A stretch of 64,000 bases of DNA from Legionella wadsworthii DSM 21896 = ATCC 33877 (GCF_000701265.1 NZ_KL370759.1:415755-479754); one strand, 5' to 3'; counted from the first letter of the stretch, positions 17,404 through 28,374 are shown. The notes: generated from the letters alone by a model not told the origin. Program-made: numbers and translations.

Positions 17404-18178
17404 ATTTATCACGCGTGCCGGTAATCGTGGCTCCCAAGTCCTGAAAAATCTAGGAAATTCTGGCTTATTTTTATTCTTTATGCTATTTAGACGGCCTGGG
17501 ATTTCAAGACTATGGCCTTTACTTCGATACCAAATCCATTTTGTCGGGGTCTTGTCTTGTTTAATCATCATTGTTTCTGCTTTATTCATAGGAATGGTGG
17601 TTGGATTGCAAGGCTATAATACTTTGCAAAAATTTGGTGCATCAAGTCAATTGGGACAGTTATTGGCATTAAGTATCTCAAGGGAGTTGGGCCCTGTCAT
17701 CAGTGCTTTATTGTTTGCTGGACGTGCGGGCTCTGCTTTAACTGCTGAGATAGGGTTGATGAAAGCAACAGAACAATTGTCCAGTATGGACATGATGGGG
17801 GTTGATCCTTTGGGAAGGGTTATTTATCCTCGTTTTATAGCTGGATTTATTACATTACCCATTCTGGGGCTAATTTTTTCTGCTGTAGCTGTTTTTGGTG
17901 GATATTTTATCGGTGTGCACTGGTTAGGTGTGGATGCAGGGAGTTTCTGGTCCAATATGCAAGCTGCTGTAGATTTCCGTATCGATGTACTCAGTGGTAT
18001 CATTAAAAGTTTAGTTTTTGCCTTTGTTGTAACCTGGATTTCTGTATTCCAGGGGTTTGAATGTGTACCTACTGCAGAAGGGATAAGCCAAGCGACGACT
18101 AAAACTGTGGTTTATTCATCGCTTGCCGTTCTAGGGCTTGATTTTTTGTTGACCGCAATGATGATTGGAGATTGGTAA
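17396..18178 (+). CDS. mlaE: Phospholipid transport ABC permease MlaE
   Basis: A 260-residue MlaE permease with about five transmembrane helices. FIGMVVGLQGYNTLQKFGA, SRELGPVISALLFAGRAGSA and EIGLMKATEQLSSMDMMGVD are the conserved blocks. It forms the membrane core with MlaF, MlaB and MlaD. It abuts mlaD directly: its TAA is followed at once by the next ATG. Confidence 0.96.
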   Translation: MLEFITRAGNRGSQVLKNLGNSGLFLFFMLFRRPGISRLWPLLRYQIHFVGVLSCLIIIVSALFIGMVVGLQGYNTLQKFGASSQLGQLLALSISRELGPVISALLFAGRAGSALTAEIGLMKATEQLSSMDMMGVDPLGRVIYPRFIAGFITLPILGLIFSAVAVFGGYFIGVHWLGVDAGSFWSNMQAAVDFRIDVLSGIIKSLVFAFVVTWISVFQGFECVPTAEGISQATTKTVVYSSLAVLGLDFLLTAMMIGDW

Positions 18179-18655
18179 ATGAGTAAGCAACGTTACGTAG
18201 ATTTAAGTGTCGGACTATTTATGTTGCTTGGTATATTAGCTTTGTTAGTCATGACCATGAAAGTGAGTAATTTTTCCAGTTTTGCATCTCATGACAGTTA
18301 TGATGTAACTGCTGACTTTACCGATATCGGAGGCTTAAAAGTACGGGCGCCGGTTACTGTGGCGGGAGTTAAAATTGGAGAGGTCACTCGGATTGAATTG
18401 CAACCGACAGATCTTAATGCGAAAGTGACTATGCGCTTACGCAGCGATAAAAAAATACCTTATGACGATGCTTCGGCTCGAATTTTAACTGAGGGTTTGC
18501 TGGGTTCAAACTACATTAGTATTGTCCCTGGCTTTGAAGATGAAGGAGATAAGGAGCACCCTTATTTGCGACATGGGGATGTAATTGGAAAAACTCAAGA
18601 GGCTATCATTCTTGAGAATTTAATAGGTCAACTACTGTTTAACATTAAAAAATAA
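18179..18655 (+). CDS. mlaD: Outer-membrane lipid asymmetry protein MlaD (MCE domain)
   Basis: A 158-residue protein with one N-terminal transmembrane helix (about 9-28) and a single MCE domain including DIGGLKVRAPVTVAGVKIG and TEGLLGSNYISIVPG. It forms the periplasmic hexameric ring of the Mla transporter. Its length fits the single-MCE form seen in E. coli (about 183) minus part of the C-terminal helix. Confidence 0.94.
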   Translation: MSKQRYVDLSVGLFMLLGILALLVMTMKVSNFSSFASHDSYDVTADFTDIGGLKVRAPVTVAGVKIGEVTRIELQPTDLNAKVTMRLRSDKKIPYDDASARILTEGLLGSNYISIVPGFEDEGDKEHPYLRHGDVIGKTQEAIILENLIGQLLFNIKK

Positions 18656-18666
18656 GGTCAAAAAAC

Positions 18667-19275
18667 ATGAGAATAATAAAAACAATTTTATTCGTTGTTA
18701 GTGTGATTTTATCTCCGATAATCTGTGCACAAAATTCTCCCATTCCTATGTTAGAGCAAACTGCCAATAACATAATTGCTACATTAAAGGAAAATAAGAG
18801 CAGCTTGAAAAGTAATCCTAATATCATTTACCAAGCTGTAGAAAACAATTTACTGCCTATAGTTGATGTTGCTGGGATGTCCCGCTCTGTTTTGGGAAGG
18901 CAAGCGTGGAGCAAGGCTACGGACAAACAAAAAAATCAATTTTCCAAAGCGTTTACGCGTTTGGTTATTCGTACCTATTCAAGTCCATTGGCGCAATACA
19001 CGAATGAAAGCATTCAATTTTTACCATTGAGAGGTTCTTTAAATTCACGATTTTTGCGGGTAAATAGCATTATAGTTCGCAGTGAAGGCCAAAATATTCC
19101 ATTATCTTATAGCTTGGTTTCCAAAAATGGACAGTGGAGAATTTATGACCTCAGTGTTGAAGGAGTCAGTTTATTGCAAAGTTTCCGATCTCAGTTTGCA
19201 GAAGCTTTAAAGAACTCCAGTATTGATGAAGTGGTTGGTTTAATGGAAAAAAAGCAACTTAAAAGGGCTTCCTAA
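18667..19275 (+). CDS. mlaC: Periplasmic phospholipid-binding protein MlaC
   Basis: A 202-residue exported protein with a signal peptide (about 1-19, cleaved near ICAQN). The Tol-Tol-Ttg2-type domain follows: VDVAGMSRSVLGRQAWSKAT, QKNQFSKAFTRLVIRTYSSP and WRIYDLSVEGVSLLQSFRSQ. It shuttles lipid between the outer-membrane MlaA complex and MlaFEDB. It lies 11 bases after mlaD. Confidence 0.94.
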   Translation: MRIIKTILFVVSVILSPIICAQNSPIPMLEQTANNIIATLKENKSSLKSNPNIIYQAVENNLLPIVDVAGMSRSVLGRQAWSKATDKQKNQFSKAFTRLVIRTYSSPLAQYTNESIQFLPLRGSLNSRFLRVNSIIVRSEGQNIPLSYSLVSKNGQWRIYDLSVEGVSLLQSFRSQFAEALKNSSIDEVVGLMEKKQLKRAS

Positions 19276-19278
19276 ACT

Positions 19279-19560
19279 GTGAATACTGTATCTTTTAAAC
19301 CCGAAGCTGATCTTACTTTTAAGTCCATAGTGGCAGTGCGAGCAAAGCTTTATCAGGCTTTAATGGAAAATAAAAGCGATCGGTTTCGTCTTGATTTAAG
19401 TCAGGTCAAGCACTGTGACAGTGCGGGTTTGGCTTTGCTGATAGAGGCTAGAAAACTATGCAAAAAAAATAATAAAATTCTTGAAATCATCGGAATGCCT
19501 GCTGAAACCAAATCCTTAGCAGAGTTTTGTGGTGTGAAGCGTATCTTGGAGGCTGTTTAA
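19279..19560 (+). CDS. mlaB: STAS-domain protein MlaB
   Basis: A 93-residue STAS-domain protein beginning at GTG three bases after the mlaC stop. The loop LDLSQVKHCDSAGLALLIEA is the STAS signature. In E. coli MlaB binds MlaF and stabilises the transporter. It is the last gene of the mla operon; a dispersed palindromic element follows. Confidence 0.9.
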   Translation: MNTVSFKPEADLTFKSIVAVRAKLYQALMENKSDRFRLDLSQVKHCDSAGLALLIEARKLCKKNNKILEIIGMPAETKSLAEFCGVKRILEAV

Positions 19561-19617
19561 TTTTTTGAGATTGTTCTATTGAATTAAAAAGAACACTTAC
19601 TTTTTGGTATCTAAATT

Positions 19618-19652
19618 GTAGCCTGGGTGAAGCGCAGCGTAACCTGGGTTTT
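19618..19652. repeat. Dispersed palindromic element (copy 1)
   Basis: GTAGCCTGGGTGAAGCGCAG followed by CGTAACCTGGGTTTTC: the ends form an imperfect stem (GCCTGGGT / ACCTGGGT-type arms around AAGCGCAGCG). It closely resembles an element at 33960-33992. Similar GTAGCC(C/T)GG...AAGCGCAGCG sequences are common intergenic repeats in gammaproteobacteria. It may also act as a terminator for mlaB because T-rich sequence follows. Confidence 0.6.
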
Positions 19653-19744
19653 CTTTTTTATATTGAATTGCAAACTCGAAAATTTCTATCCCCATGTTTT
19701 TGTTGTAAAAAGTTGTATTAATTTATATTTGTGAGCTAATTTTA

Positions 19745-22006
<2,262 letters not shown>

Positions 22007-22138
22007 TATTTATTCACTCTGGATAGACGCTACCTGGACAAATCAAGGCAGTTGAAATTTTGGAAAACCCAGGTTTCTAGTCTTTCTTTTGAATATACTA
22101 CCCATTACGGTACCTGGTTTTGCAGTAATTTTGAACGA

Positions 22139-22253
22139 CCCGCGGCTTGCCCGCGGGATTCAGGAAATAATGATAAAAACCATGCCCTCGGACAAGTTGC
22201 GGCTCCCAGGGAGATATTTAGGATGCCCGGTTCATCGGTGGCATTCAATCTCC
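22139..22253. repeat. Two hairpins in a spacer that looks like a decayed element
   Basis: The first hairpin is CCCGCGG-cttgc-CCGCGGG (22139-22157), much more GC-rich than the neighbourhood. The second is an imperfect stem between GGAGAT...GGATGCC (22210-22230) and GGCATTC.ATCTCC (22240-22253), ending two bases before the convergent gene's stop. The whole spacer 22007-22254 has no convincing gene. It may be a remnant of a dispersed palindromic repeat; the second hairpin could also end transcription of the minus-strand gene. Confidence 0.4.
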
Positions 22254-22254
22254 A

Positions 22255-22710
22255 TTAATAATGGGCATCTAAAGGTTCTATTTCACCAACTGTAAAGGTA
22301 GGTCCATGGTCCCCTGGCTCATAGCTATTAGGATTTTGGTTGTCTAAAACTTTAAGTTGAATACTCACACCCTCTAATGGATAATCTTTCATTAACTCCT
22401 TACCCATTTGAGTCGCCAGTATCTCCCAAAAAATATGTTCAGGAAGTTCTGTTGAAGGTTCCATGTACTTCAAAACAGCAGAGCGTAAAATCCGGTAGTC
22501 AGGATATTGACCCTGATCGAGATCTTTCTTATACGCATAACGAACATAAATAGTGACAGTTTGTCCTGATTGTCTGCTCGTATGATATTTGGGAATAACA
22601 AACTGAAAGTAGTTTTTTACATTGAGTTCTTCTTTATTCCCAGAAGCCCATAATGTCGCAGACAAACACACAACCATTATCAATATAATAGTTTTGAATA
22701 ATTTTTTCAT
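22255..22710 (-). CDS. Exported protein of unknown function
   Basis: A 151-residue protein starting MKKLFKTIILIMVVCLSATL with a standard signal peptide cleaved near LWASG. I chose this ATG because GGAG lies seven to eight bases upstream; a Met fourteen codons earlier would spoil the signal sequence. The mature part is rich in aromatic beta-strand-like stretches (QTVTIYVRYAYKKD) and ends with HGPTFTVGEIEPLDAHY. No cysteines. I do not recognise a family. It neighbours other small exported proteins, which may form a secreted-protein island. Confidence 0.65.
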   Translation of the reverse strand: MKKLFKTIILIMVVCLSATLWASGNKEELNVKNYFQFVIPKYHTSRQSGQTVTIYVRYAYKKDLDQGQYPDYRILRSAVLKYMEPSTELPEHIFWEILATQMGKELMKDYPLEGVSIQLKVLDNQNPNSYEPGDHGPTFTVGEIEPLDAHY

Positions 22711-22783
22711 AAATATACTCCAATATATTACAAACCATGATGAATAAATCATGAGAATTCATTTAAAAATAAAAAGCTGAATA

Positions 22784-23092
22784 TTAGAGAAATTCGCGTG
22801 GTGGTTTGTAGATTCGCTGTTTGAATCCAGCACAAAGAGCTACAAGATAAAGAGAAAAAGATACCACACCCAGGAGTGAATAGATTTTTGATAGGGTTAA
22901 AATATTTGGAGTAATGTAGGTTTGGTTAAGATTGCACCGAATTTTTGAGCTGACAGGCGCTTTTTGTATGCACGGAATTTTAGAGCCTGCTACCGTGTAG
23001 GTGGTTCGATCGACAGTTATTTTATTGCTTATCGAGTATGGAAGCAGCACAAAAAGCAATAACATGAATAATGAGCAGAATTTCATGTTCAT
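22784..23092 (-). CDS. Small membrane protein of unknown function
   Basis: A 102-residue frame with an N-terminal hydrophobic segment (about 5-22) and a second near residues 69-88 (YSLLGVVSFSLYLVALCAG), followed by a basic tail. Two cysteines (about 41 and 53) lie in the predicted periplasmic part. The ribosome binding site is weak, and either of two close ATGs could start it. It could be a real small membrane protein or a chance frame; base composition is like the neighbours. Confidence 0.4.
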   Translation of the reverse strand: MNMKFCSLFMLLLFVLLPYSISNKITVDRTTYTVAGSKIPCIQKAPVSSKIRCNLNQTYITPNILTLSKIYSLLGVVSFSLYLVALCAGFKQRIYKPPREFL

Positions 23093-23191
23093 TATTTTAT
23101 CAAATTAAATTTTTTTTTTCAAAAATAAACATGAATAAAAAAGAGTCAAATTAGATGTGCTACATTTAATAAATCAATAGTGATTATATAT

Positions 23192-23214
23192 CTTACTGGC
23201 CTTGTACCAGTAAG
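23192..23214. promoter_or_regulatory. Inverted repeat upstream of the six-Cys secreted protein
   Basis: A perfect eight-base inverted repeat CTTACTGG-ccttgta-CCAGTAAG lies about 45 bases before the ATG at 23260. It could be an operator or a hairpin in the 5' leader. No T-run follows, so it is not a normal terminator. Confidence 0.35.
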
Positions 23215-23259
23215 CCTCATAGGCTAACATGATTTCATAATCGCTAAAGGATTGTTTTA

Positions 23260-23853
23260 ATGATTTATTTTCGTAATTTTATGATTATAATTTTTTTATT
23301 TTGTTCGTTTTCGATTAATGCAAAGGTAAGTGAAAAGAACAATAGGGCTTTTCGAAGTTTCTGGCATCCTACTTATTTAGGAGAACGTCTGGATTATTGT
23401 ACCGTAGATGGTAAGGAATGCGGTAAAGCAGTGGCTGATCGTTATTGTCAAATGCTTGGTTATCATTATTCCAGCGATAACGAAATTGCCTACAATATAG
23501 GATTATCACATTTCATATCGACCAGTCAAAGTTGCAAAGGCTGGCGATGCAATGGATTTATAACCATTGTTTGTGCTACTGATTTATCTCATGCTCCTCC
23601 GAAACCTTATCATTATCGGGAAAAACTCTTTGCCAATCCACGTTTTAATGATTACCGGGTGGATTGGTGTTATGAACAGAATAGAGGTTGTGGTTTGCAA
23701 GCTGCTAATTCTTTTTGCAGCCGCATGGGTTTTATGCAAGCAAAATATTTCGTTAAGGAAACACAGGTAAGTGCTACTAAAGCAATTGGCAGTCAGGAAT
23801 TATGTTTTGGTAATTTATGTAATGGTTTTCAAGCAATTGTCTGTTTTCGATAA
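23260..23853 (+). CDS. Secreted protein with a duplicated six-cysteine domain
   Basis: A 197-residue protein with a signal peptide (about 1-21, ending SINA). The mature part is two tandem copies of one domain, about residues 36-105 and 126-195. Cysteines are at 47, 54, 63, 92, 97, 105 and at 137, 144, 153, 182, 187, 195, so the spacing (7, 9, 29, 5, 8) is identical in both. Shared blocks are R-L/V-D-Y/W-C, CG..A(A/V)(D/N).(Y/F)C...G(Y/F) and C.G..CNGF..IVC. This strongly suggests three disulfides per domain. I do not know a characterised member. No catalytic motif is evident; a binding role is possible. Confidence 0.8.
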   Translation: MIYFRNFMIIIFLFCSFSINAKVSEKNNRAFRSFWHPTYLGERLDYCTVDGKECGKAVADRYCQMLGYHYSSDNEIAYNIGLSHFISTSQSCKGWRCNGFITIVCATDLSHAPPKPYHYREKLFANPRFNDYRVDWCYEQNRGCGLQAANSFCSRMGFMQAKYFVKETQVSATKAIGSQELCFGNLCNGFQAIVCFR

Positions 23854-23928
23854 TTAAATCCGATACTCTTTTCTCGGATTCGGGAGAAAGAATGATGGTG
23901 GAAGTATTTTAAACTTAAGGATAAGTTT

Positions 23929-25341
23929 ATGAGTATGAATGACACAGTTTTTATCATTGATAATAATGAGGATCGATGCGAGAAAATATGCACGATACTG
24001 GAATTTATCGGTGAATCTACTGAAGTCAGTAAGTATGGCGAATGGCAATTTATTGATAATAATCCAGATATTATTTTTCTTTGTGCAGGGGAGTCGATTT
24101 CGGAAACGATAAGTGAGTTGGACTCTTTAGCAAATAAATTTATTAAAGTTCCCATTGTTGTAGTGGATGAAAAACTAAACAACACACAATGTATTTTGCG
24201 CAATATAGTAGCGTGTCAATCTTTTCCATTTACTTATGCACAAATCATGGAAAGCTTGCATCAATGTAAAATTGCTAGGGAAGCAGTAAAAACAATTATT
24301 ATAAGTAATCACAAAAATCCATTGCTAAACAATCTGGTAGGTAGTAGCGCAAGTATGCGTAATATTAGAAGGTTAATAGAACAAGTATCCAATACAGACG
24401 CCAGTGTTTTAATTTTAGGGGAATCAGGGACAGGAAAGGAGGTAGTCGCGCGTAACATACATGCATTATCGTCAAGAGCTTCTAAACCCTTCATTCCAAT
24501 CAATTGTGGCGCTATTCCTGGAGAATTATTAGAAAGTGAATTATTCGGCCATGAAAAGGGTGCGTTTACGGGGGCAATTACTTCGAGACAAGGCCGTTTC
24601 GAATTAGCCAATGGCGGTACTTTATTTCTTGATGAGATCGGTGACATGCCTTTAGCAATGCAAGTCAAATTGTTACGTGTATTACAAGAACGTTGCTTTG
24701 AACGCGTAGGTTCCAATAAAAGTATTGAAGTGAATGTACGCATTATCGCTGCAACCCATAGAAATTTGGAAGAAGCAATTTGCAAAGGAAAGTTCAGAGA
24801 AGATTTATTTTATAGACTGAATGTATTTCCCATAGAAATGCCTCCTCTAAGAGAGCGATCAGAAGACATCCCGCTGTTGTTTAATGAACTCATCTCCCGC
24901 ATTGAGAGCGAAAACAAACCTATTGTTCGGCTTACTTCGGATGCAATGACTGCATTATGCCAATATAACTGGCCAGGTAACATTAGAGAATTAGCTAATT
25001 TAGTAGAGCGGCTTACAATTTTATATCCAAAGGGAATTTTAGGAAAAGAAGATTTGCCCCAAAAATTGCGTGGTGATTATAAGGTAGTTGCTGCTGAATC
25101 GGATACAGAAAGTTCTGAAAGGGAAGCCCTGTTAGAAGTAATGAATCAAGAGCCGAGCCCCAGTACGGAAGGAATTGATTTAAAAGAACATTTGGTGAAA
25201 ACGGAGCTTGCCCTCATTAGTCAAGCATTAAATGAATCGGATTGGGTGGTGGCACATGCTGCCAGTTACTTGAATATGAGACGTACGACGCTGGTGGAAA
25301 AAATGCGTAAATATGGCCTTACTCGTCCTGAACGGGTATGA
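23929..25341 (+). CDS. fleQ: Sigma-54-dependent flagellar master regulator FleQ
   Basis: A 470-residue enhancer-binding protein. It has an N-terminal FleQ-type receiver-like domain ([20 protein letters not shown]), a central AAA+ domain with Walker A GESGTGKE (164-171), the sigma-54 contact loop GAFTGA (211-216) and [10 protein letters not shown], and a C-terminal Fis-type HTH ending [20 protein letters not shown]. The ATPase and the C-terminal block match Pseudomonas FleQ very closely. In Pseudomonas FleQ binds c-di-GMP and controls flagellar and exopolysaccharide genes; in Legionella it takes part in the flagellar cascade. The start has AAGGA eight to nine bases upstream. No flagellar genes are adjacent. 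Confidence 0.93.
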   Translation: MSMNDTVFIIDNNEDRCEKICTILEFIGESTEVSKYGEWQFIDNNPDIIFLCAGESISETISELDSLANKFIKVPIVVVDEKLNNTQCILRNIVACQSFPFTYAQIMESLHQCKIAREAVKTIIISNHKNPLLNNLVGSSASMRNIRRLIEQVSNTDASVLILGESGTGKEVVARNIHALSSRASKPFIPINCGAIPGELLESELFGHEKGAFTGAITSRQGRFELANGGTLFLDEIGDMPLAMQVKLLRVLQERCFERVGSNKSIEVNVRIIAATHRNLEEAICKGKFREDLFYRLNVFPIEMPPLRERSEDIPLLFNELISRIESENKPIVRLTSDAMTALCQYNWPGNIRELANLVERLTILYPKGILGKEDLPQKLRGDYKVVAAESDTESSEREALLEVMNQEPSPSTEGIDLKEHLVKTELALISQALNESDWVVAHAASYLNMRRTTLVEKMRKYGLTRPERV

Positions 25342-25352
25342 TTGCTCGGGTT

Positions 25353-25384
25353 AAACTCATTCTCGCCTTAGGGAGAATGAGTTT
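25353..25384. terminator. Bidirectional terminator hairpin after fleQ
   Basis: A perfect 12-base inverted repeat, AAACTCATTCTC / GAGAATGAGTTT with an eight-base loop, lies between fleQ and the convergent gene at 25401. It is the right place for an intrinsic terminator serving both strands; the A/T ends give short U-runs on each side. Confidence 0.75.
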
Positions 25385-25400
25385 CCTGGAAAGGGTTGGT

Positions 25401-25739
25401 TTATTTTTTGGTGTCTTCTTCTGTTTTAGGTTTTTTACTCGGTTCTACCGTTTCAACAACTTCTATCGTCTCAATCGTTTCAACGGTCTCTGTAGGCTCA
25501 GACGCTTTGGCTGATTTCGGTTTTTCTTTAACAATAATGGTTTCTTCAACTATCGTTTGTTCCTTAGGCCCAGCTTGGGGAGGCGTGGTACTTTTTTGTT
25601 CGGCTTCAGTTTCCTGGGCTCTGTTTTCCTTATAATTATGTACGATTTCACCCACGCTCTTTTTAATGTCAGTAAACAATTTATTGGTCATTGAAGCTAA
25701 CTCTTTGAGATCGGGTAATTTTGATTTAAAGTCACTCAT
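25401..25739 (-). CDS. Small charged protein with a Thr/Val/Glu repeat tail
   Basis: A 112-residue cytoplasmic protein with a good GGAG ribosome binding site six bases before the ATG. Residues 1-45 look helical and amphipathic (LKELASMTNKLFTDIKKSVG); the rest is disordered, rich in Glu, Lys, Thr and Pro, with a near-tandem TVETIETIEVVETVE block around residues 83-100. No enzyme motif. It lies between fleQ and sohB, an order also known around fleQ in Legionella. Function unknown. Confidence 0.7.
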   Translation of the reverse strand: MSDFKSKLPDLKELASMTNKLFTDIKKSVGEIVHNYKENRAQETEAEQKSTTPPQAGPKEQTIVEETIIVKEKPKSAKASEPTETVETIETIEVVETVEPSKKPKTEEDTKK

Positions 25740-25844
25740 GGCTCACTCCATTTTGTAATATAAATTAATTATACACCATTCTCCAAATTTAAGTGTTTCA
25801 CCACTTTTGCTGAATAAAAATATTAGTGTTCCTTTTCTAATAGC

Positions 25845-26780
25845 TTATGCCCATGGATGCATCAAGCGCATTGCGGGTTTAAGTAATTTGTTTGCAAGCG
25901 AAGCTTTAGGAGGGACTGTAATTTTAAATGCCTTATATGTTGTTAATTTTTCCACAATATAATCATCGCTGGTGCATAATTTATCCACCAAATGAAGATT
26001 AAAAGCATCTTTAGCGAGCCAGTGTTCCCCTGTAGAAACTTCATCTATATTCAGTTGTTCTCGATGTTCGGCTACATAATTCCTAAAGGCGGCATGAATT
26101 TTTTCTAAATCGTCCTGAGCTTTTTTTCGCCCTTTTTCGGTATTTTCACCCAAAAGTGTTAAAGTCCGCTTGTATTCTCCTGCAGTTAATAGTTCCACAT
26201 CAATATCATGCTTTTTCAGCCAACGATGGAAATTAGGTATTTGAGCGACGACACCTATAGACCCTATGATTGCAAAAGGGGCTGCAATAATTTGGTTTGC
26301 GACACAAGCCATTAAATACCCACCACTTGCAGCCATTTTATCAATACTCACAGTTAAGGGAATTTGTTTGTCACGAATTCGCTGAAGTTGCGAAGCAGCC
26401 AATCCATAGGTATTCACAATTCCACCAGGACTATCCAATCGTACCAAAACTTCATCGCCTTTTTTTGCAGAACAAATTACGGCAGTGACTTCATCCCGCA
26501 GCTGTTCTACTTGTGAGGCTCTCATATCGCCATGAAAATCAAGAACATAAAGAGTGGGCTGTTCTTCTTTTGATTTTTTCTTCTTGGGCATTTTTTTTCC
26601 AAGAACTTCCTTGTTCACAATAGAAATAATATTCTCATAGTGTTTGTTCAAGGAAGTAACTTCCAGTTTAGGCTTTGGTTTGCGACTCATAGAAAAAAAA
26701 CCGGCAAATATTACGAGGAAAGCAATAACAACAGTTATTGATTTTAAAAGAAACATACCGTATTGACTTAAAAATTCCAT
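25845..26780 (-). CDS. sohB: Inner-membrane S49 family peptidase SohB
   Basis: A 311-residue protein with an N-terminal membrane helix (about 8-30), a short lysine-rich linker (64-73) and an S49 peptidase domain. RLDSPGGIVNTYGLAASQL forms the oxyanion region; the nucleophile is Ser152 in KMAASGGY and the general base Lys204 in GEYKRTLTLLG. It should act in the periplasm on peptides or membrane proteins; SohB was found in E. coli as a suppressor of degP loss. It diverges from ccmA across about 160 bases. Confidence 0.93.
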   Translation of the reverse strand: MEFLSQYGMFLLKSITVVIAFLVIFAGFFSMSRKPKPKLEVTSLNKHYENIISIVNKEVLGKKMPKKKKSKEEQPTLYVLDFHGDMRASQVEQLRDEVTAVICSAKKGDEVLVRLDSPGGIVNTYGLAASQLQRIRDKQIPLTVSIDKMAASGGYLMACVANQIIAAPFAIIGSIGVVAQIPNFHRWLKKHDIDVELLTAGEYKRTLTLLGENTEKGRKKAQDDLEKIHAAFRNYVAEHREQLNIDEVSTGEHWLAKDAFNLHLVDKLCTSDDYIVEKLTTYKAFKITVPPKASLANKLLKPAMRLMHPWA

Positions 26781-26941
26781 TACTTACCTTAATAAAAAAA
26801 AAAATAAAATTATGGCGTCCGAAAAGGGAGTTCGCAAGAGCATACTTATTTAGTACTAATAAAGTTGTGCAAAGCGAAGCAGACACTTCAGAAGCGATTG
26901 ATGATATAATAACTGAATTAGAAGAAATCCAAAATATACCT

Positions 26942-27574
26942 ATGTTAGATGTAATGAATCTGAGTTTTGACTATCAGGATAAACCTTTATTAGATGAGAT
27001 AACATTTCATTTGCCAGCCGGTGGCTTATTGCACTTACGGGGGAGAAATGGTGCCGGTAAAACAACCCTCTTGAAATTAATCGCAGGCTTATATCATCCT
27101 TTTCAAGGAGAGATCCGTTTTTTTGGAAAAAACATAAGTATGGATTGGTCCGAGTACCAAACTCATATTTGCTTCGTTGGTCATAAAGCAGGGATAAATC
27201 CCAACCTGACTATAAAAGAAAATTGTTATTTTGATTTGCATTATCCTGTTTCCTCCTACCCATTAAGTCACGCGAATGAAAAGGCATTTAATCTGGAAGA
27301 GCTCGCTTCATTTTTTAATTTGGAATCACATCTTCATGTTCCCTGCGGCATTTTGTCCGCAGGACAGCGTAGGCAAGCAGGTTTGCTGCGTTTGTGGTTT
27401 TCGGGTGCCAAATTATGGCTTCTTGATGAGCCTCTAATTGCATTGGATGATAAAGCGATTGACCTGATTATGGATAAAATAGCAGCGCATCGAAAAAAAG
27501 GCGGTGCTGTTTTATTAACTTCTCATCAGCAGTTGCCGCTTAGTCATCCAAGCTATGCGGAGTATTGTCTGTGA
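26942..27574 (+). CDS. ccmA: Cytochrome c maturation ATPase CcmA (heme exporter)
   Basis: A 210-residue ABC ATPase. It starts MLDVMNLSFDYQDKPLLDEI, matching the CcmA N-terminus; the frame is open further upstream but the extra 68 residues have no counterpart in the family, so I take this ATG. Walker A is GRNGAGKTTLL, the signature is ILSAGQRRQAGLLRL and Walker B is LWLLDEPLIALD. With CcmB, CcmC and CcmD it releases heme-loaded CcmE. It overlaps ccmB by four to ten bases and begins the ccm operon. Confidence 0.93.
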   Translation: MLDVMNLSFDYQDKPLLDEITFHLPAGGLLHLRGRNGAGKTTLLKLIAGLYHPFQGEIRFFGKNISMDWSEYQTHICFVGHKAGINPNLTIKENCYFDLHYPVSSYPLSHANEKAFNLEELASFFNLESHLHVPCGILSAGQRRQAGLLRLWFSGAKLWLLDEPLIALDDKAIDLIMDKIAAHRKKGGAVLLTSHQQLPLSHPSYAEYCL

Positions 27575-28251
27575 TTACATCTTTTGCATTATTCATAAAG
27601 CAATGCCAACGTGAATTGCTCATCCAAGGTCGGCAAATTCGCTTTTTAATGAATTCTTGTTTGTTTTTTTTAATTTTTCTTTCCATTTTTCCGCTGACAC
27701 TTAAGCCTGAGGTTGATTTGCTTAGAGCCATAGTCCCCGGATTATTTTGGATGGGTATACTTTTGTGCTTTCTTCTTTCATCGGAGCGGATGTTTCATCA
27801 AGATTATGAGCATGGTGTCATGGAGCAGTGGATCGTTTCCGGAAAATCCCTGCCGGTGTTGGTTAGTGCAAAGATCTTGACCCATTGGTTTTTTAATTTG
27901 CTGCCTTTGCTCATTTTATGTCCATTCGTGTCATTAATGTTTGGATTGAGCCTTTGGGAAACGGGAATATTTTGCATATCTCTGATTTGCGGTACTCCCG
28001 CTTTGCTATTTCTTTGTGCTCTAGCCGCCGCATTTGGGGTGGGTATCCAGCAAAAAGGAATCATGATGGCATTGATTTTATTACCCCTTACCTTACCGAT
28101 ACTTATTTTTGGGAGCGGTTTGGTAAATGTGGCCATGCAAGGTTTGCCCGTTCGTGCTTATCTCGCCTTATTACTTGCGATGTCTGTAATTGCAATGGGT
28201 CTTTTACCTTTTGCGATTGCGGGGATAATTCGCATTAGCCATGTGGATTAA
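27571..28251 (+). CDS. ccmB: Heme exporter permease CcmB
   Basis: A 226-residue membrane protein with about six helices and conserved CcmB blocks: FPLTLKPEVDLLRAIVPGLFW, LSSERMFHQDYEHGVMEQW and CGTPALLFLCALAAAFGVGI. I take the GTG that overlaps the ccmA stop as GTGA; a TTG two codons earlier is an alternative. It is the permease partner of CcmA. Confidence 0.93.
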   Translation: MITSFALFIKQCQRELLIQGRQIRFLMNSCLFFLIFLSIFPLTLKPEVDLLRAIVPGLFWMGILLCFLLSSERMFHQDYEHGVMEQWIVSGKSLPVLVSAKILTHWFFNLLPLLILCPFVSLMFGLSLWETGIFCISLICGTPALLFLCALAAAFGVGIQQKGIMMALILLPLTLPILIFGSGLVNVAMQGLPVRAYLALLLAMSVIAMGLLPFAIAGIIRISHVD

Positions 28252-28374
28252 GCATCGTTTTCCAAACTATTTTATTTCCCAAAGCTCATGTCTAATAGCC
28301 GGGATTTTATACCGATATCAGAGGGTTTTTAATTTAAGCCAACTGAATTACATGGACTTAACTGATTTCTTGTT

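Noticed and set aside
22052-22295. Two overlapping 68-codon plus-strand frames in the gap after the Nif3-like gene
   Set aside because: They run through the hairpins and into the antisense of the next gene, with no ribosome binding site; the gap looks like decayed repeat.
24309-24785. 158-codon frame antisense to fleQ
   Set aside because: Entirely within a conserved AAA+ domain on the other strand; codon shadow.
26738-26941. 68-residue N-terminal extension of CcmA
   Set aside because: The family starts at the MLDVMNLSF Met, and the extension overlaps the sohB start and divergent promoter region.
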